Origin: Winogradskyella sp. MH6
Lineage (GTDB): Bacteria > Bacteroidota > Bacteroidia > Flavobacteriales > Flavobacteriaceae
NCBI RefSeq assembly: GCF_022810765.1
Contig: NZ_CP094494.1
Location: 2,232,001-2,296,000, forward strand
Length of the DNA: 64,000 bases
Direction: 5' to 3'
Shown: positions 33,588-42,471 of the stretch, piece by piece
Numbering within the stretch: the stretch's first letter is position 1
Layout: each line of letters begins with the position of its first letter
Translations under genes and position numbers: made by a program
Notes under the pieces: generated by a model
Databases searched by the model: none
Seen by the model: only the letters and a program-made list of their open reading frames with translations
Told to the model about the DNA's origin: nothing

Positions 33588-34901
33588 CTAGTTTTCCTGA
33601 TTTTTATACTTTTCAGAATAACGTTTCCAAAGCTTTGTTTGATGTGTTTCTAAACTAACGTTTCTGCCATCAATAAACGCATGTGTCAACTTATTGGTTC
33701 GCATATCTAAAGCATCACCTTCGCTAATAAAAAGTGTTGCACTTTTGCCAACTTCTAAGCTTCCGTACATATCGTCAATTCCCATTATTTTGGCTGCATT
33801 TAATGTTATTAATTGAAGCGCTTCCTCTTTAGTTAATCCGTGAGCTACTGTAGTGCCAGCATAGAAAGGTAGATTTCTAGAATTCATACGCTCCATATCT
33901 CCACTAGTTTCAAGAGACACCAAAACACCAGCATCAACTAGTTGTTGAGCTTGTTTGAAGTTGTAGTCATAGTCATGGTCTTCTAATTCTGGTAATGAGT
34001 GTACACGTCGTAACATTACAGAGATATTATTTTGCTTTAAAACATCTGCAACTTCAATGGCTTGGTAGCCTCCTACAATAGTTACTTTGCTAATACCTTG
34101 TGCTTTTGCAAAGTTAACAGCGTCTGTGATGCTTTTGGCATCATCTGCATTGATGTATAAATGCTGACTACCATTAAACAGACCAGACATAGCATCATAA
34201 GGTAAGTGCTTTGTTGCTTTGTTGCCATTATTGTAGGCTTTAGCTTCACTAAAGTAATCTGTAAGCTCTTTTACTTGTTTGTCGTAATTTTTGTTTGGCT
34301 TAAGCCCAGGATCTTCACCTAGCCACCAACGACCACGACTAAAACTACTTGGCCAGTTAATGTGTATACCATCGTCTGTTTTTATAGATGCATCTTCCCA
34401 GTTCCATGCATCGTATTGTACAATAGATGAGGTTCCTGTAATACGTCCTCCACGAGGCACTACTTGGCCTAGTAATACACCATTAGGTCGCATAGATTCT
34501 ACAACTTTAGACTCTGCGTTATAAGCAATGATACTACGAACATTAGGGTTAAAAGTACCCATTTCAGAAAGGTCATCAGATGCTTTAACAGCATCAACTT
34601 CAACCAATCCTAAGGTTCCGTTAGAAACTATAAAACCTGGATAAACGTGTTTGCCTTTGGCGTCAATGATATCCATGGCTTGTCTGGTCAGTGGAGTAGA
34701 AGCCTCAGGACCAATCGTTGTTATTTTACCATTACTTACCACGATGATACTGTTTTCAATAACGTCTCCATTACCAATGTGTGCAGTAGCACCAACAATA
34801 GCAAAATCCTTGGTTTGCTTTGGTGCAGGTGTTTGCTGTGCAAAACTTAAAGTAACACACAGCATTAAAAGAACAATATTTATATGTTTTAATGTTTTCA
34901 T
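33588..34901 (-). CDS. Amidohydrolase-like secreted protein lacking the HxH metal motif
   Basis: The 437-residue protein has a signal peptide (MKTLKHINIVLLMLCVTLSFA) and the amidohydrolase framework: FAIVGATAHIGNGDVIENSIIVVSNGKITTIG near residue 32, ITLNAAKIMGIDDMYGSLEVGKSATLFI near residue 360. However, the strand that normally carries HxH reads VYPGFIVSNGTLGLVEV, with no histidine. This protein is therefore probably not a hydrolase on its own, and may pair with the larger paralogue encoded 11 bases upstream. The two genes are usually adjacent in Bacteroidota. Periplasmic location is predicted. Confidence 0.8.
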   Translation of the reverse strand: MKTLKHINIVLLMLCVTLSFAQQTPAPKQTKDFAIVGATAHIGNGDVIENSIIVVSNGKITTIGPEASTPLTRQAMDIIDAKGKHVYPGFIVSNGTLGLVEVDAVKASDDLSEMGTFNPNVRSIIAYNAESKVVESMRPNGVLLGQVVPRGGRITGTSSIVQYDAWNWEDASIKTDDGIHINWPSSFSRGRWWLGEDPGLKPNKNYDKQVKELTDYFSEAKAYNNGNKATKHLPYDAMSGLFNGSQHLYINADDAKSITDAVNFAKAQGISKVTIVGGYQAIEVADVLKQNNISVMLRRVHSLPELEDHDYDYNFKQAQQLVDAGVLVSLETSGDMERMNSRNLPFYAGTTVAHGLTKEEALQLITLNAAKIMGIDDMYGSLEVGKSATLFISEGDALDMRTNKLTHAFIDGRNVSLETHQTKLWKRYSEKYKNQEN

Positions 34902-34912
34902 CTTGTTAAATT

Positions 34913-37900
34913 TTAATGATTATGTGCTGTATGCTCTCCATCCATAGAATCGCAATGCAATAATTCTTTTTCTTTCTTCTGGATAGGCTGTGTTTTTAAC
35001 CCTTTGTTTTTCTCTTGAAGCATACTGTTAATAAGCTCACTTTTTTCTTTTTGAATGGCTTTTCGCATTTGTTTATCGCGCTCCAAATCAAAATAAGTTA
35101 CACCTTCAATAATTGTTTTTTCTGCTTTTGCATATACTGAAAGCGGATGATCTGACCATAAAACGATATCAGCATCTTTACCAACTTTAAGGCTACCAAC
35201 TCTGTCATCTAAATGAAGTAGTTTCGCCGGATTCAACGTCACAAATTTTAATGCATCCTCTTCGCTAACATTACCATATTTTACAGATTTCGCAGCTTCT
35301 TGATTTAAACGACGAGACATCTCTGCATCATCGCTGTTTATTGCAGTAGTAACACCAACGCTGTGCATTATAGCAGCATTATATGGAATAGCATCATTAA
35401 CTTCATATTTATATGCCCACCAATCACTAAAGGTTGAGCCACCAACACCATGTTCTTTCATTTTGTCAGCAACTTTATAACCCTCAAGAATGTGGGTGAA
35501 TGTGTTAATATTAAAGTTGAATTGCTCTGCAACTTTCATCAACATATTTATTTCACTTTGTACGTAAGAGTGACAAGAAATGAAGCGCTCTTTATTAAGA
35601 ATTTCAGCTAAAGTTTCCATTTCGGCATCTTTACGGTATGGTTTGCCACTTTTTTTAGCGTCATCATAAGCTTTTGCTCTTGTAAAATAATCTACAAATA
35701 CTTGCTCAACTCCCATACGAGATTGAGGAAAACGCTCATTTCTACTCATTCGAGATTGTTTTACATTTTCACCCAAAGCAAATTTTATAAATTTCGGAGA
35801 GTTGTCATAAATCAGGTCTTCAGCAGATTCTCCCCATTTTAATTTAATAATCGCAGAGCGACCACCAATAGGATTTGCCGAACCATGTAAAATCTGAATC
35901 GATGTGACTCCACCAGCAAGATTTCGATAAATGTTAATGTCCTCATCATCTATAACATCTTCTATAGTAACTTCAGCAGAAGAGTTTTGTCCACCTTCAT
36001 TAATAGAAGCTGCAGCAATATGTGAGTGCTCGTCTATGATTCCAGCAGTGATGTGTTTTCCGGTAGCATCAATAACTGTAGCGTTTTTGTCTGAAAGGTT
36101 TTTACCGATTTTAGAAATCTTACCGTTTTTAATAAGTAAATCGGTATTTTCTAAAACACCATCATTTTCGTTGGTCCAAACCGTTGCATTTTTGAATAAT
36201 AAGGTTTCAGACTTTGGTTGTTCTGTAAATCCGAATGCCAGATTAGGATAGGTAATAGGACTCATATTTTCGTTTGAAGCCTCTGAGTCTTTCTTATCCT
36301 TTTTCTTAGAGTCGTCTTGCTCGTTTGAACTAGCCTTACTCGCAAAAAATGACAATTCGTTACCATTAGGTAGAATAGCTTTGCCATTGAGACCTTTGCT
36401 ATTTGCAGCATTGGCTACAACTCTAATAAATTCACTTTTAGTACTATCTGAAGTTTTAAAGGTTAGGTTAACCCAATCATTTGAGTAGTTCAATTTAGAG
36501 CCTAATTGATGGTCACCACTTTCAAGTTTTGCATTAGGTTTTGAAGTGCTGCCAGAAATTGATAGTTTGTAATCTTCACCTGCTAATTTAAACGTATAAT
36601 CACCATCAATATCTTTGGTACTCATATCTTCAATAACATGCGCTTCACCTTGTACCCAATTTTCGTAAAGTTTTGTGTTTTTATCAAATATATCTCCTGA
36701 AGTAATTAAAAAATTGGCATAGCTACCAGCTTTCAATGTTCCTAAAACATCAGATTTTCCTAATAACGAAGCAGGAACTGTAGTTAACGCTTCAAGTGCC
36801 TTTTGCTTAGAAAGTCCACTTTCAATGGCTTTTAATAAATTAGATTTAAACGATTTTTTAGATTTTAAACCATGTGTTGTTAAAGCGAAGTTGATACCAT
36901 TCTCAGCCAATAATCTTGGGTTATGTGGCTCTTGATTCCAAGCACGCATATCACTTAATGATAATGTTGAAGCTAAGTGTGCATTTTCCACATCGTAAGC
37001 CAATCTAAAATCAATTGGGAGAATAATTGTAGCATTAGTTTGCTTCACTTCGTTAATACGTTCGTATTCGTCACCACCACCAACAATGGTGTATTGCACG
37101 TTAGATTCATCACCAACTTTATCGGCTCTTAAAAGGTTAGCTCTACTACCAGCTTCAAAAATTTGTAATAATGACGTATTGTTATTCAATGCTTCTAATG
37201 ATAAGTCTTTAGTGTCTACATTACCTCCTGCATACCATTTGGCATCGTTGTACATCTGCCTCAATAAAGCCATACTTCCCATAATTGAAGAAGGATAGGA
37301 TTGACGTGATTTTACACTCTTACTAAATGAAAAATGTTGACTAGTCTCACCATCAATAATTCTAATTGCATTATCAGCATCATTGTTTAAGGCAATAAGT
37401 GCTCCAGTTCCTCTTACAATGCCATCTGGCATATGTGTATTAACAACACCAAAACCCAGCTGATGTAGTTCTGAAGCCGATTTTGAATCGTAGTTAAAGC
37501 TATCCATTACATCCTGCTCTGGCATAACATGATCGTTCCAATAAAAGCCACTTCGGCTAGCGCCATATCTTGGACCGTTGCCACCACGTTCAGGATTTTT
37601 AACACCAAAAGACGTATAAATATCTATAAATGATGGGTAAATAGTTTTTCCTGAAACATCAATGGTTGTAGTGTTTTTCGGAATGTTTACTGAAGTGCCT
37701 ACGTTTACAACTTTACCGTCTTTAATTAATAAAGTGGCATTGTTTAAAACCTCTGTTGGAGAAACGTAAATTGTAGCATTTGTAAGCGCAGTGTAATTAG
37801 TGTTTTTAGATTTTACACCAGTATTACTAGGAAAGTAATCTTGTGCAAATAGCGAAAAACTGCACATAAAAATGAGCAGCCGTAAAAATACTTTTGTCAT
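34913..37900 (-). CDS. Secreted two-module amidohydrolase family protein
   Basis: The 995-residue protein has a signal peptide (to about residue 19) and two amidohydrolase-type modules. Module 1 (about 35-430) reads YPSFIDIYTSFG where HxH belongs, so it seems inactive. Module 2 (about 565-960) keeps the metal site: His625 and His627 (AGIIDEHSHIA), His777 (ISCHSYVQ), His803 (FTHILEGYK) and Asp857 (INSDDAEMS). These are the ligands of imidazolonepropionase-like hydrolases. The extreme C-terminus HCDSMDGEHTAHNH is metal-binding in character. It precedes the smaller paralogue by 11 bases in one operon. The substrate is unknown. Confidence 0.85.
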   Translation of the reverse strand: MTKVFLRLLIFMCSFSLFAQDYFPSNTGVKSKNTNYTALTNATIYVSPTEVLNNATLLIKDGKVVNVGTSVNIPKNTTTIDVSGKTIYPSFIDIYTSFGVKNPERGGNGPRYGASRSGFYWNDHVMPEQDVMDSFNYDSKSASELHQLGFGVVNTHMPDGIVRGTGALIALNNDADNAIRIIDGETSQHFSFSKSVKSRQSYPSSIMGSMALLRQMYNDAKWYAGGNVDTKDLSLEALNNNTSLLQIFEAGSRANLLRADKVGDESNVQYTIVGGGDEYERINEVKQTNATIILPIDFRLAYDVENAHLASTLSLSDMRAWNQEPHNPRLLAENGINFALTTHGLKSKKSFKSNLLKAIESGLSKQKALEALTTVPASLLGKSDVLGTLKAGSYANFLITSGDIFDKNTKLYENWVQGEAHVIEDMSTKDIDGDYTFKLAGEDYKLSISGSTSKPNAKLESGDHQLGSKLNYSNDWVNLTFKTSDSTKSEFIRVVANAANSKGLNGKAILPNGNELSFFASKASSNEQDDSKKKDKKDSEASNENMSPITYPNLAFGFTEQPKSETLLFKNATVWTNENDGVLENTDLLIKNGKISKIGKNLSDKNATVIDATGKHITAGIIDEHSHIAAASINEGGQNSSAEVTIEDVIDDEDINIYRNLAGGVTSIQILHGSANPIGGRSAIIKLKWGESAEDLIYDNSPKFIKFALGENVKQSRMSRNERFPQSRMGVEQVFVDYFTRAKAYDDAKKSGKPYRKDAEMETLAEILNKERFISCHSYVQSEINMLMKVAEQFNFNINTFTHILEGYKVADKMKEHGVGGSTFSDWWAYKYEVNDAIPYNAAIMHSVGVTTAINSDDAEMSRRLNQEAAKSVKYGNVSEEDALKFVTLNPAKLLHLDDRVGSLKVGKDADIVLWSDHPLSVYAKAEKTIIEGVTYFDLERDKQMRKAIQKEKSELINSMLQEKNKGLKTQPIQKKEKELLHCDSMDGEHTAHNH

Positions 37901-37976
37901 AAAATGGTTAGTTAATTTGAATTCTAAAGATAGCGATTAAAGGCTATTGAAAAATTGAATTAAGATTTTTTAACGT

Positions 37977-39044
37977 TTAAAGCGACTTATTTTCGAAGTA
38001 GTTTACCAATAAAGCTACAACATAACTGTAGCTTTTCATACCGTCAGTTTGATTATTTGCTTTAAGAAAATTATCAAAGGTTTTTTCAAAAACAGGTTCA
38101 ATTGGGGTTTCGTAAGATTTCCAAAAGTCTTGAACTTCTTGGTAATTCATTAAAATACCTTTGTTTACTGTAGCAAGAATTTCATAATACAAATCTTTGT
38201 CGCGTTTAAAAATTTCAACCAAACAGTAACGCAATCCAAAAGTATACCCAGAATATTTAAAATGAAGGTCTTTATTATGAATAGCGGCTAAGCAACCAAT
38301 AAAATTAGCTTCATTTTCTGCTGCATAACCCAATTGATGCGCAACCTCGTGGCATGATGTGGTTGGGAATTTGTAGGTTGGAATTAATCCGTCTACCTGC
38401 CCTTCATTGGTAAAAGGATTCAAATATCCTGAAAATCCCATATAAGTTAATGGTGTGCTGTAAATGGACTTTTTAATACTTACAGGATTATAATCTAAAT
38501 GAGGATAGGTTTCAGACAATGTTTTATAGCTGTCTTTTACCTTATCAAAAACTTCAGATTTGGTAAAAGGCATGTCTACTTTTGTAGAGTCATTTATGGC
38601 TAATTGATTATGTAGATTATTCGATTTTTCAATCAATCGCTTTGTGAAACTAACCAACTGCTCTGTGGTGTATTCAGCCTCAAGATGTAATGACTTATAA
38701 AGCGGAAGTCTATAGTAGTTAAATGCCCAAAGCAGATGAAATGCAAAATACACTAATGATAAGGTTGCTAAAATGTCTAACAACCAATTTTTGGTGTCCT
38801 TATAAATACGTTTTCGGTTAATGATTAGCCATCGGATTATATAAATACCAGCTAAAGTATAAAACACATCACCTACTGAAAATGGCAACCAACCAAAGGC
38901 ATAGCGCATTAATTTAGAGGTAAAAACATAAACTCCATTACTATAAAATTGCTCTACAAATTCTGGGAATCGCTTTAAGATTTGAATAGCAATAATCTGA
39001 ACAATCAAGAAAAGCGCAATGATGAGTTTTTTGTTTTTCAGCAT
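37977..39044 (-). CDS. DUF3810 membrane protein with an HExxH-like motif
   Basis: The 355-residue protein starts with three hydrophobic segments (about residues 5-130) and continues with a soluble domain. In that domain TTSCHEVAHQLGYAAENEANFIG (about residue 230) contains HEVAH followed by a Glu, the arrangement of a zinc-dependent peptidase. DUF3810 proteins are annotated in Bacteroidota as uncharacterised; the motif argues for membrane-bound metallopeptidase activity. A TATTTTTG promoter box ends 4 bases before the ATG. Confidence 0.75.
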   Translation of the reverse strand: MLKNKKLIIALFLIVQIIAIQILKRFPEFVEQFYSNGVYVFTSKLMRYAFGWLPFSVGDVFYTLAGIYIIRWLIINRKRIYKDTKNWLLDILATLSLVYFAFHLLWAFNYYRLPLYKSLHLEAEYTTEQLVSFTKRLIEKSNNLHNQLAINDSTKVDMPFTKSEVFDKVKDSYKTLSETYPHLDYNPVSIKKSIYSTPLTYMGFSGYLNPFTNEGQVDGLIPTYKFPTTSCHEVAHQLGYAAENEANFIGCLAAIHNKDLHFKYSGYTFGLRYCLVEIFKRDKDLYYEILATVNKGILMNYQEVQDFWKSYETPIEPVFEKTFDNFLKANNQTDGMKSYSYVVALLVNYFENKSL

Positions 39045-39048
39045 GAAT

Positions 39049-39056
39049 CAAAAATA
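39049..39056 (-). promoter_or_regulatory. -7 promoter box (TATTTTTG) next to the DUF3810 start
   Basis: The minus strand reads TATTTTTG, then four bases, then ATG at 39044. If this box acts as a -7 element the transcript would start at or beside the ATG, so the mRNA may be leaderless. Confidence 0.45.
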
Positions 39057-39064
39057 GGAAAAAC

Positions 39065-39149
39065 TTGTCATTCCGCACTTGATGCGGAATCTATATTTGC
39101 AGAAGGTTGAATATCTATATGAGATCCTGAAACAAGTTCAGGATGACAA
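39065..39149. repeat. Palindromic intergenic repeat, family A copy 2
   Basis: The 85-base element is bounded by TTGTCAT (39065-39071) and ATGACAA (39143-39149). It has the same left arm as copy 1 (CCGCACTTGATGCGGAATC) and the right arm hairpin TCCTGAA-ACAAG-TTCAGGA. It sits in the divergent gap between DUF3810 and pepD, between their promoter boxes. Confidence 0.8.
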
Positions 39150-39170
39150 AAAATAGTGATGAGTATTTTG

Positions 39171-39178
39171 TAAGTTTG
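39171..39178 (+). promoter_or_regulatory. -7 promoter box (TAAGTTTG) for pepD
   Basis: TAAGTTTG matches TAnnTTTG and lies 19 bases before the ATG at 39198. No -33 TTG is visible; the upstream sequence is the right arm of a family A repeat. Confidence 0.45.
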
Positions 39179-39197
39179 TCTCTTTAAAATAATGAAT

Positions 39198-40664
39198 ATG
39201 AGTCAAGATATAAGAAGCCTTGAGCCAAAGGCACTATGGAACAAATTTGCAGATCTTAATGCTGTGCCACGTCCTTCAAAAAAGGAAGAGCGTGTTATAA
39301 AATTCATGAAGGATTTTGGTGAGGGATTAGGTTTAGAAACCATAGAAGATGAGGTTGGTAACGTCATCATTAAAAAGCCTGCAACTGCAGGAATGGAAGA
39401 CAGAAAAGCCATTGTTATGCAATCGCATTTAGATATGGTACATCAAAAAAATAACGATACCGTTTTCGACTTTGATACTCAAGGTATAGATATGTATGTA
39501 GATGGTGATTGGGTAAAGGCAAAAGGCACTACGCTTGGCGCAGATAACGGCCTTGGTGTGGCTACAATTATGGCCATTTTAGAAAGTGACAGCATTGCAC
39601 ATCCTGCTTTAGAAGCTTTGTTTACTATAGATGAAGAAACTGGGATGACAGGTGCCATGGGACTTAAAGGTGGTTTGCTTAATGGAGAAATACTACTGAA
39701 TTTAGATACCGAAGAGGACGACGAAATTGGTGTTGGTTGTGCAGGTGGAGTTGATGTAACCGCTACACGCACTTATAACGAAGAGGAAACACCTGAGTTT
39801 AAAATTGGCTATACCATTGAAGTGAAAGGTTTACAAGGTGGTCATTCTGGTATGCAAATCCATGAGGGTTTAGGAAATGCCAATAAGTTAATGAACCGAT
39901 TATTATTTGATGGTTTTGAAAACTATGGTCTACGTATTTCTGAAATTGATGGTGGTAGTTTACGTAATGCTATTCCAAGAGAAAGTAAAGCAATTGTAGC
40001 TATAGATGCTGTAAATGAGGCAACTTTTGAAGCAGAAATGAAAACTTTGGCTGATACCATTAAGCATGAATATAAAACCATGGAGCCAGACTTAGAAATT
40101 AAAATTTCTAAATCTGAAACACCAGAAAAAATCATGGATTTAGGTGTGCAAGAAGGATTAACAAGAGCTTTATATGCTGCCTTAAATGGTGTGTATAGAA
40201 TGAGTCCGGATATTAAAGATTTGGTAGAAACCTCTAATAATATTGCCAGAGTAATTGTAAAAGAAGGTGAAATAAAAATAGGATGCTTAACACGTAGTTC
40301 TGTAGAAAGTTCTAAATGGGATTTAGCCAATACACTTCGTGCAACTTTTGAATTAACTGGTTGTGAGGTTGAATTCTCAGGAAGTTATCCTGGTTGGGCA
40401 CCCAATATGGATTCTGCTATCTTAAAAGTAATGGTGCCAATTTACGAGCAACTTAATAATGGTGAAAAGCCTCATGTTGCAGCTTGCCATGCTGGTTTGG
40501 AATGTGGAATCTTAGGACAAAATTATCCAGACATGGATATGATTAGTTTTGGGCCAAACATTAAAGGTGCGCACTCGCCAGATGAGCGTGCTCAGATTTC
40601 ATCAGCTCAGAAGTATTGGGAATTTGTTTTAGAGATTTTAAAAAACATTCCGAAGAAAGATTAA
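39198..40664 (+). CDS. pepD: Aminoacyl-histidine dipeptidase (M20 family)
   Basis: PepD is a zinc dipeptidase of broad specificity. Metal and catalytic motifs are in place: MQSHLDMVHQ near residue 75, TTLGADNGLGVATIMAI near residue 115, FTIDEETGMTGAMGLKG near residue 147, NLDTEEDDEIGVGCAGG near residue 173 and AACHAGLECGILG near residue 430. I use ATG 39198 (MSQDIRSLEP); an ATG two codons upstream is equally possible. Length (488 residues) fits the family. No signal peptide is present, so it is cytosolic. A partial repeat and a terminator follow. Confidence 0.93.
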   Translation: MSQDIRSLEPKALWNKFADLNAVPRPSKKEERVIKFMKDFGEGLGLETIEDEVGNVIIKKPATAGMEDRKAIVMQSHLDMVHQKNNDTVFDFDTQGIDMYVDGDWVKAKGTTLGADNGLGVATIMAILESDSIAHPALEALFTIDEETGMTGAMGLKGGLLNGEILLNLDTEEDDEIGVGCAGGVDVTATRTYNEEETPEFKIGYTIEVKGLQGGHSGMQIHEGLGNANKLMNRLLFDGFENYGLRISEIDGGSLRNAIPRESKAIVAIDAVNEATFEAEMKTLADTIKHEYKTMEPDLEIKISKSETPEKIMDLGVQEGLTRALYAALNGVYRMSPDIKDLVETSNNIARVIVKEGEIKIGCLTRSSVESSKWDLANTLRATFELTGCEVEFSGSYPGWAPNMDSAILKVMVPIYEQLNNGEKPHVAACHAGLECGILGQNYPDMDMISFGPNIKGAHSPDERAQISSAQKYWEFVLEILKNIPKKD

Positions 40665-40671
40665 AATGTAT

Positions 40672-40722
40672 TTGTCATGCTGAACTCCTGTCTGCCGACA
40701 GGAAGGTGTTTCAGCATCTCAT
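40672..40722. repeat. Partial palindromic repeat related to family A
   Basis: It begins TTGTCATGCTGAA and contains CCTGTC-TGCC-GACAGG nested within TGCTGAA...TTCAGCA. The left end TTGTCAT matches the family A ends, but the matching right end is missing, so this looks like a half element directly behind pepD. Confidence 0.55.
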
Positions 40723-40738
40723 CATGGTTTATATAAAC

Positions 40739-40767
40739 AAAAAGGCAGCTATTTAGCTGCCTTTTTT
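40739..40767. terminator. Bidirectional intrinsic terminator
   Basis: AAAAAGGCAGCT (40739-40750) pairs perfectly with AGCTGCCTTTTT (40755-40766) over 12 bp with an ATTT loop. It separates convergent pepD and the cyclophilin-FKBP gene. Confidence 0.88.
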
Positions 40768-40787
40768 ATTGTTATTAAGTTGTTTAC

Positions 40788-41945
40788 TTATTCAGCAATA
40801 CTTGTAAGCTGAATATCAAACACTAAGTTTGTTTTTGGTGGTATTGGTCCGTTGCCATTTTCGCCGTAACCTAAATAATAAGGTATAAATACTCTGGCTT
40901 TGTCACCCACTTTCATGTTTAACATCGCTTCTCTAAAACCAGCTATCAAGCCAGCACTTTCATTATAAGGTTTAGAGAAGGGAACGTATTGTCCAGCTTT
41001 ATCTTGTCGTTCATCGTACATGTTATTTTCTTGAGCAACTTCTTTCCAAGTTGTCCAAAAAAGTCTACCGTCTTCAAAATAACCTGCACAATCAATATTT
41101 ACACGGTCAGAAGGCTTTGGTTTTTCACCATCGCTCTCATGCGTAAAAATCATTGCCATTCCTGTAGGAGAATCTATACGACGACCATCTAAAGCCTCAT
41201 TTTTCTTTAACCAATCTTCTTTAGCTTTCTTAGCTAATTCTTCAGCTTTTTTCTTTGCTTCAGCTATTTGTTGTTCTCGCTTCTCAATAATTTTAGGCAT
41301 TTCTTCTTCAAATACCTTTGGCGCATCAAAGAACTTAGCATCTTTCCCTTTTCTGATGATATTAACTTGTGTAATAACAACATCTTCAACAGGCTTGTGG
41401 TTTCTCGCTTGAGGGTTAATTACCTTTACGTTTGAAATAGAATCATGTACATCCATTCCTTTAATAACTTGTCCGAAAACCGCATGTCTATTATCTAAAC
41501 TAGGCCATTCTTTTTCCATGATAAAAAACTGACTTCCGTTAGAATCTCTACCAGAATTTGCCATGGATAAAACACCAGGCTTATCGTGCTTTAAATCTGG
41601 ATGAAACTCATCTGGAAATTTATAACCAGGATCTCCCATTCCTGATGCAGTTGGGTCACCACCTTGTATCATAAAATTATTTACAACACGGTGAAACGTA
41701 AGACTGTCATAGTAACGTTTTCCTTTATATTCATCTTTTACCATTGGGTGGTTACCTTCTGCTAAAGCCACAAAATTTGCTACAGTTACAGGTGCTTTAT
41801 CATAATAAAGTTCTGCTAGCATTGTGCCCTTGTTGGTAACAAATTCTGCATAAAGTCCGTCTTCTAAATCAGGATACTTCTCTTGGCAAGAGATATTTGC
41901 CAATACAACTAATATAACTAACGTTGTAAGTGCTTTTTTAATCAT
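40788..41945 (-). CDS. Cyclophilin-FKBP fusion peptidyl-prolyl isomerase lipoprotein
   Basis: The 385-residue protein joins two unrelated proline isomerase folds. Residues about 30-200 are a cyclophilin: YDSLTFHRVVNNFMIQGGDPTA near residue 82 (catalytic Arg) and NSGRDSNGSQFFIM near residue 129. A Lys/Glu-rich helix (about 210-250) links to an FKBP domain (about 260-385) with VNIDCAGYFEDGRLFW and FIPYYLGYGENGNGPIPP. The N-terminus has a lipoprotein-like signal with cysteine at residue 20. It overlaps the gldI gene by 8 bases. It should help fold outer-membrane or secreted proteins in the periplasm. Confidence 0.9.
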   Translation of the reverse strand: MIKKALTTLVILVVLANISCQEKYPDLEDGLYAEFVTNKGTMLAELYYDKAPVTVANFVALAEGNHPMVKDEYKGKRYYDSLTFHRVVNNFMIQGGDPTASGMGDPGYKFPDEFHPDLKHDKPGVLSMANSGRDSNGSQFFIMEKEWPSLDNRHAVFGQVIKGMDVHDSISNVKVINPQARNHKPVEDVVITQVNIIRKGKDAKFFDAPKVFEEEMPKIIEKREQQIAEAKKKAEELAKKAKEDWLKKNEALDGRRIDSPTGMAMIFTHESDGEKPKPSDRVNIDCAGYFEDGRLFWTTWKEVAQENNMYDERQDKAGQYVPFSKPYNESAGLIAGFREAMLNMKVGDKARVFIPYYLGYGENGNGPIPPKTNLVFDIQLTSIAE

Positions 41946-42471
41946 TTTCTTGGGTTATAGTGTTTAAAGTTACTTCGCAAATTAACGGAACATTGGTTCC
42001 TATTCTGTTTTCGTCACCATAGTAGCCATAGGCTTTTTGTGATGGAAAAATAAACGTGACATTATCGCCTTGTGTCATTAATTTTAAACCTTCTCTAAGA
42101 CCAGTAAAAAGCTCTTGCTTATCCATAACATAAGTTCTTTTTGCTGTGCTATAAATCTCATTTCCGCTGAGGTCAGAAACGTTGTATTCAAAATTTATGA
42201 TGTCACCAAAATCAGGTTGAATAGTGTCTTTTTCGGCTTTGGTGTTGTAGTAGTACCAAAACCCACTTTCTGAAGCGATATAGTCTTTATCTGGATTATT
42301 CTTTATAATCGTTTGAATAATCTCATGCTCTTTTTCGTTAAGCTTTTTGTTACGTTCTGCCGATTCTTTAAGGAACGAACCAGACTGTACCGTTTCTGGC
42401 ATTCTGGCTTCTGGAGATTTACAACCCACCAAAAGAAAAGCCGCAATTAGTATGTAGAGTAGGTGTTTCAT
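41938..42471 (-). CDS. gldI: Gliding-motility FKBP-type peptidyl-prolyl isomerase GldI
   Basis: The 177-residue lipoprotein (signal to Cys17, LLVGCKSPEARMPET) has a helical N-terminal segment and an FKBP domain with INFEYNVSDLSGNEIYSTAK and VTFIFPSQKAYGYYGDENRIG near residue 140. It matches GldI, a folding factor needed for gliding in Flavobacterium. It sits directly after the DHH gene (adjacent at base 42471) and overlaps the cyclophilin-FKBP gene, so all three are one operon. Together with the T9SS substrate at 28572 it suggests a gliding organism. Confidence 0.85.
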   Translation of the reverse strand: MKHLLYILIAAFLLVGCKSPEARMPETVQSGSFLKESAERNKKLNEKEHEIIQTIIKNNPDKDYIASESGFWYYYNTKAEKDTIQPDFGDIINFEYNVSDLSGNEIYSTAKRTYVMDKQELFTGLREGLKLMTQGDNVTFIFPSQKAYGYYGDENRIGTNVPLICEVTLNTITQEND

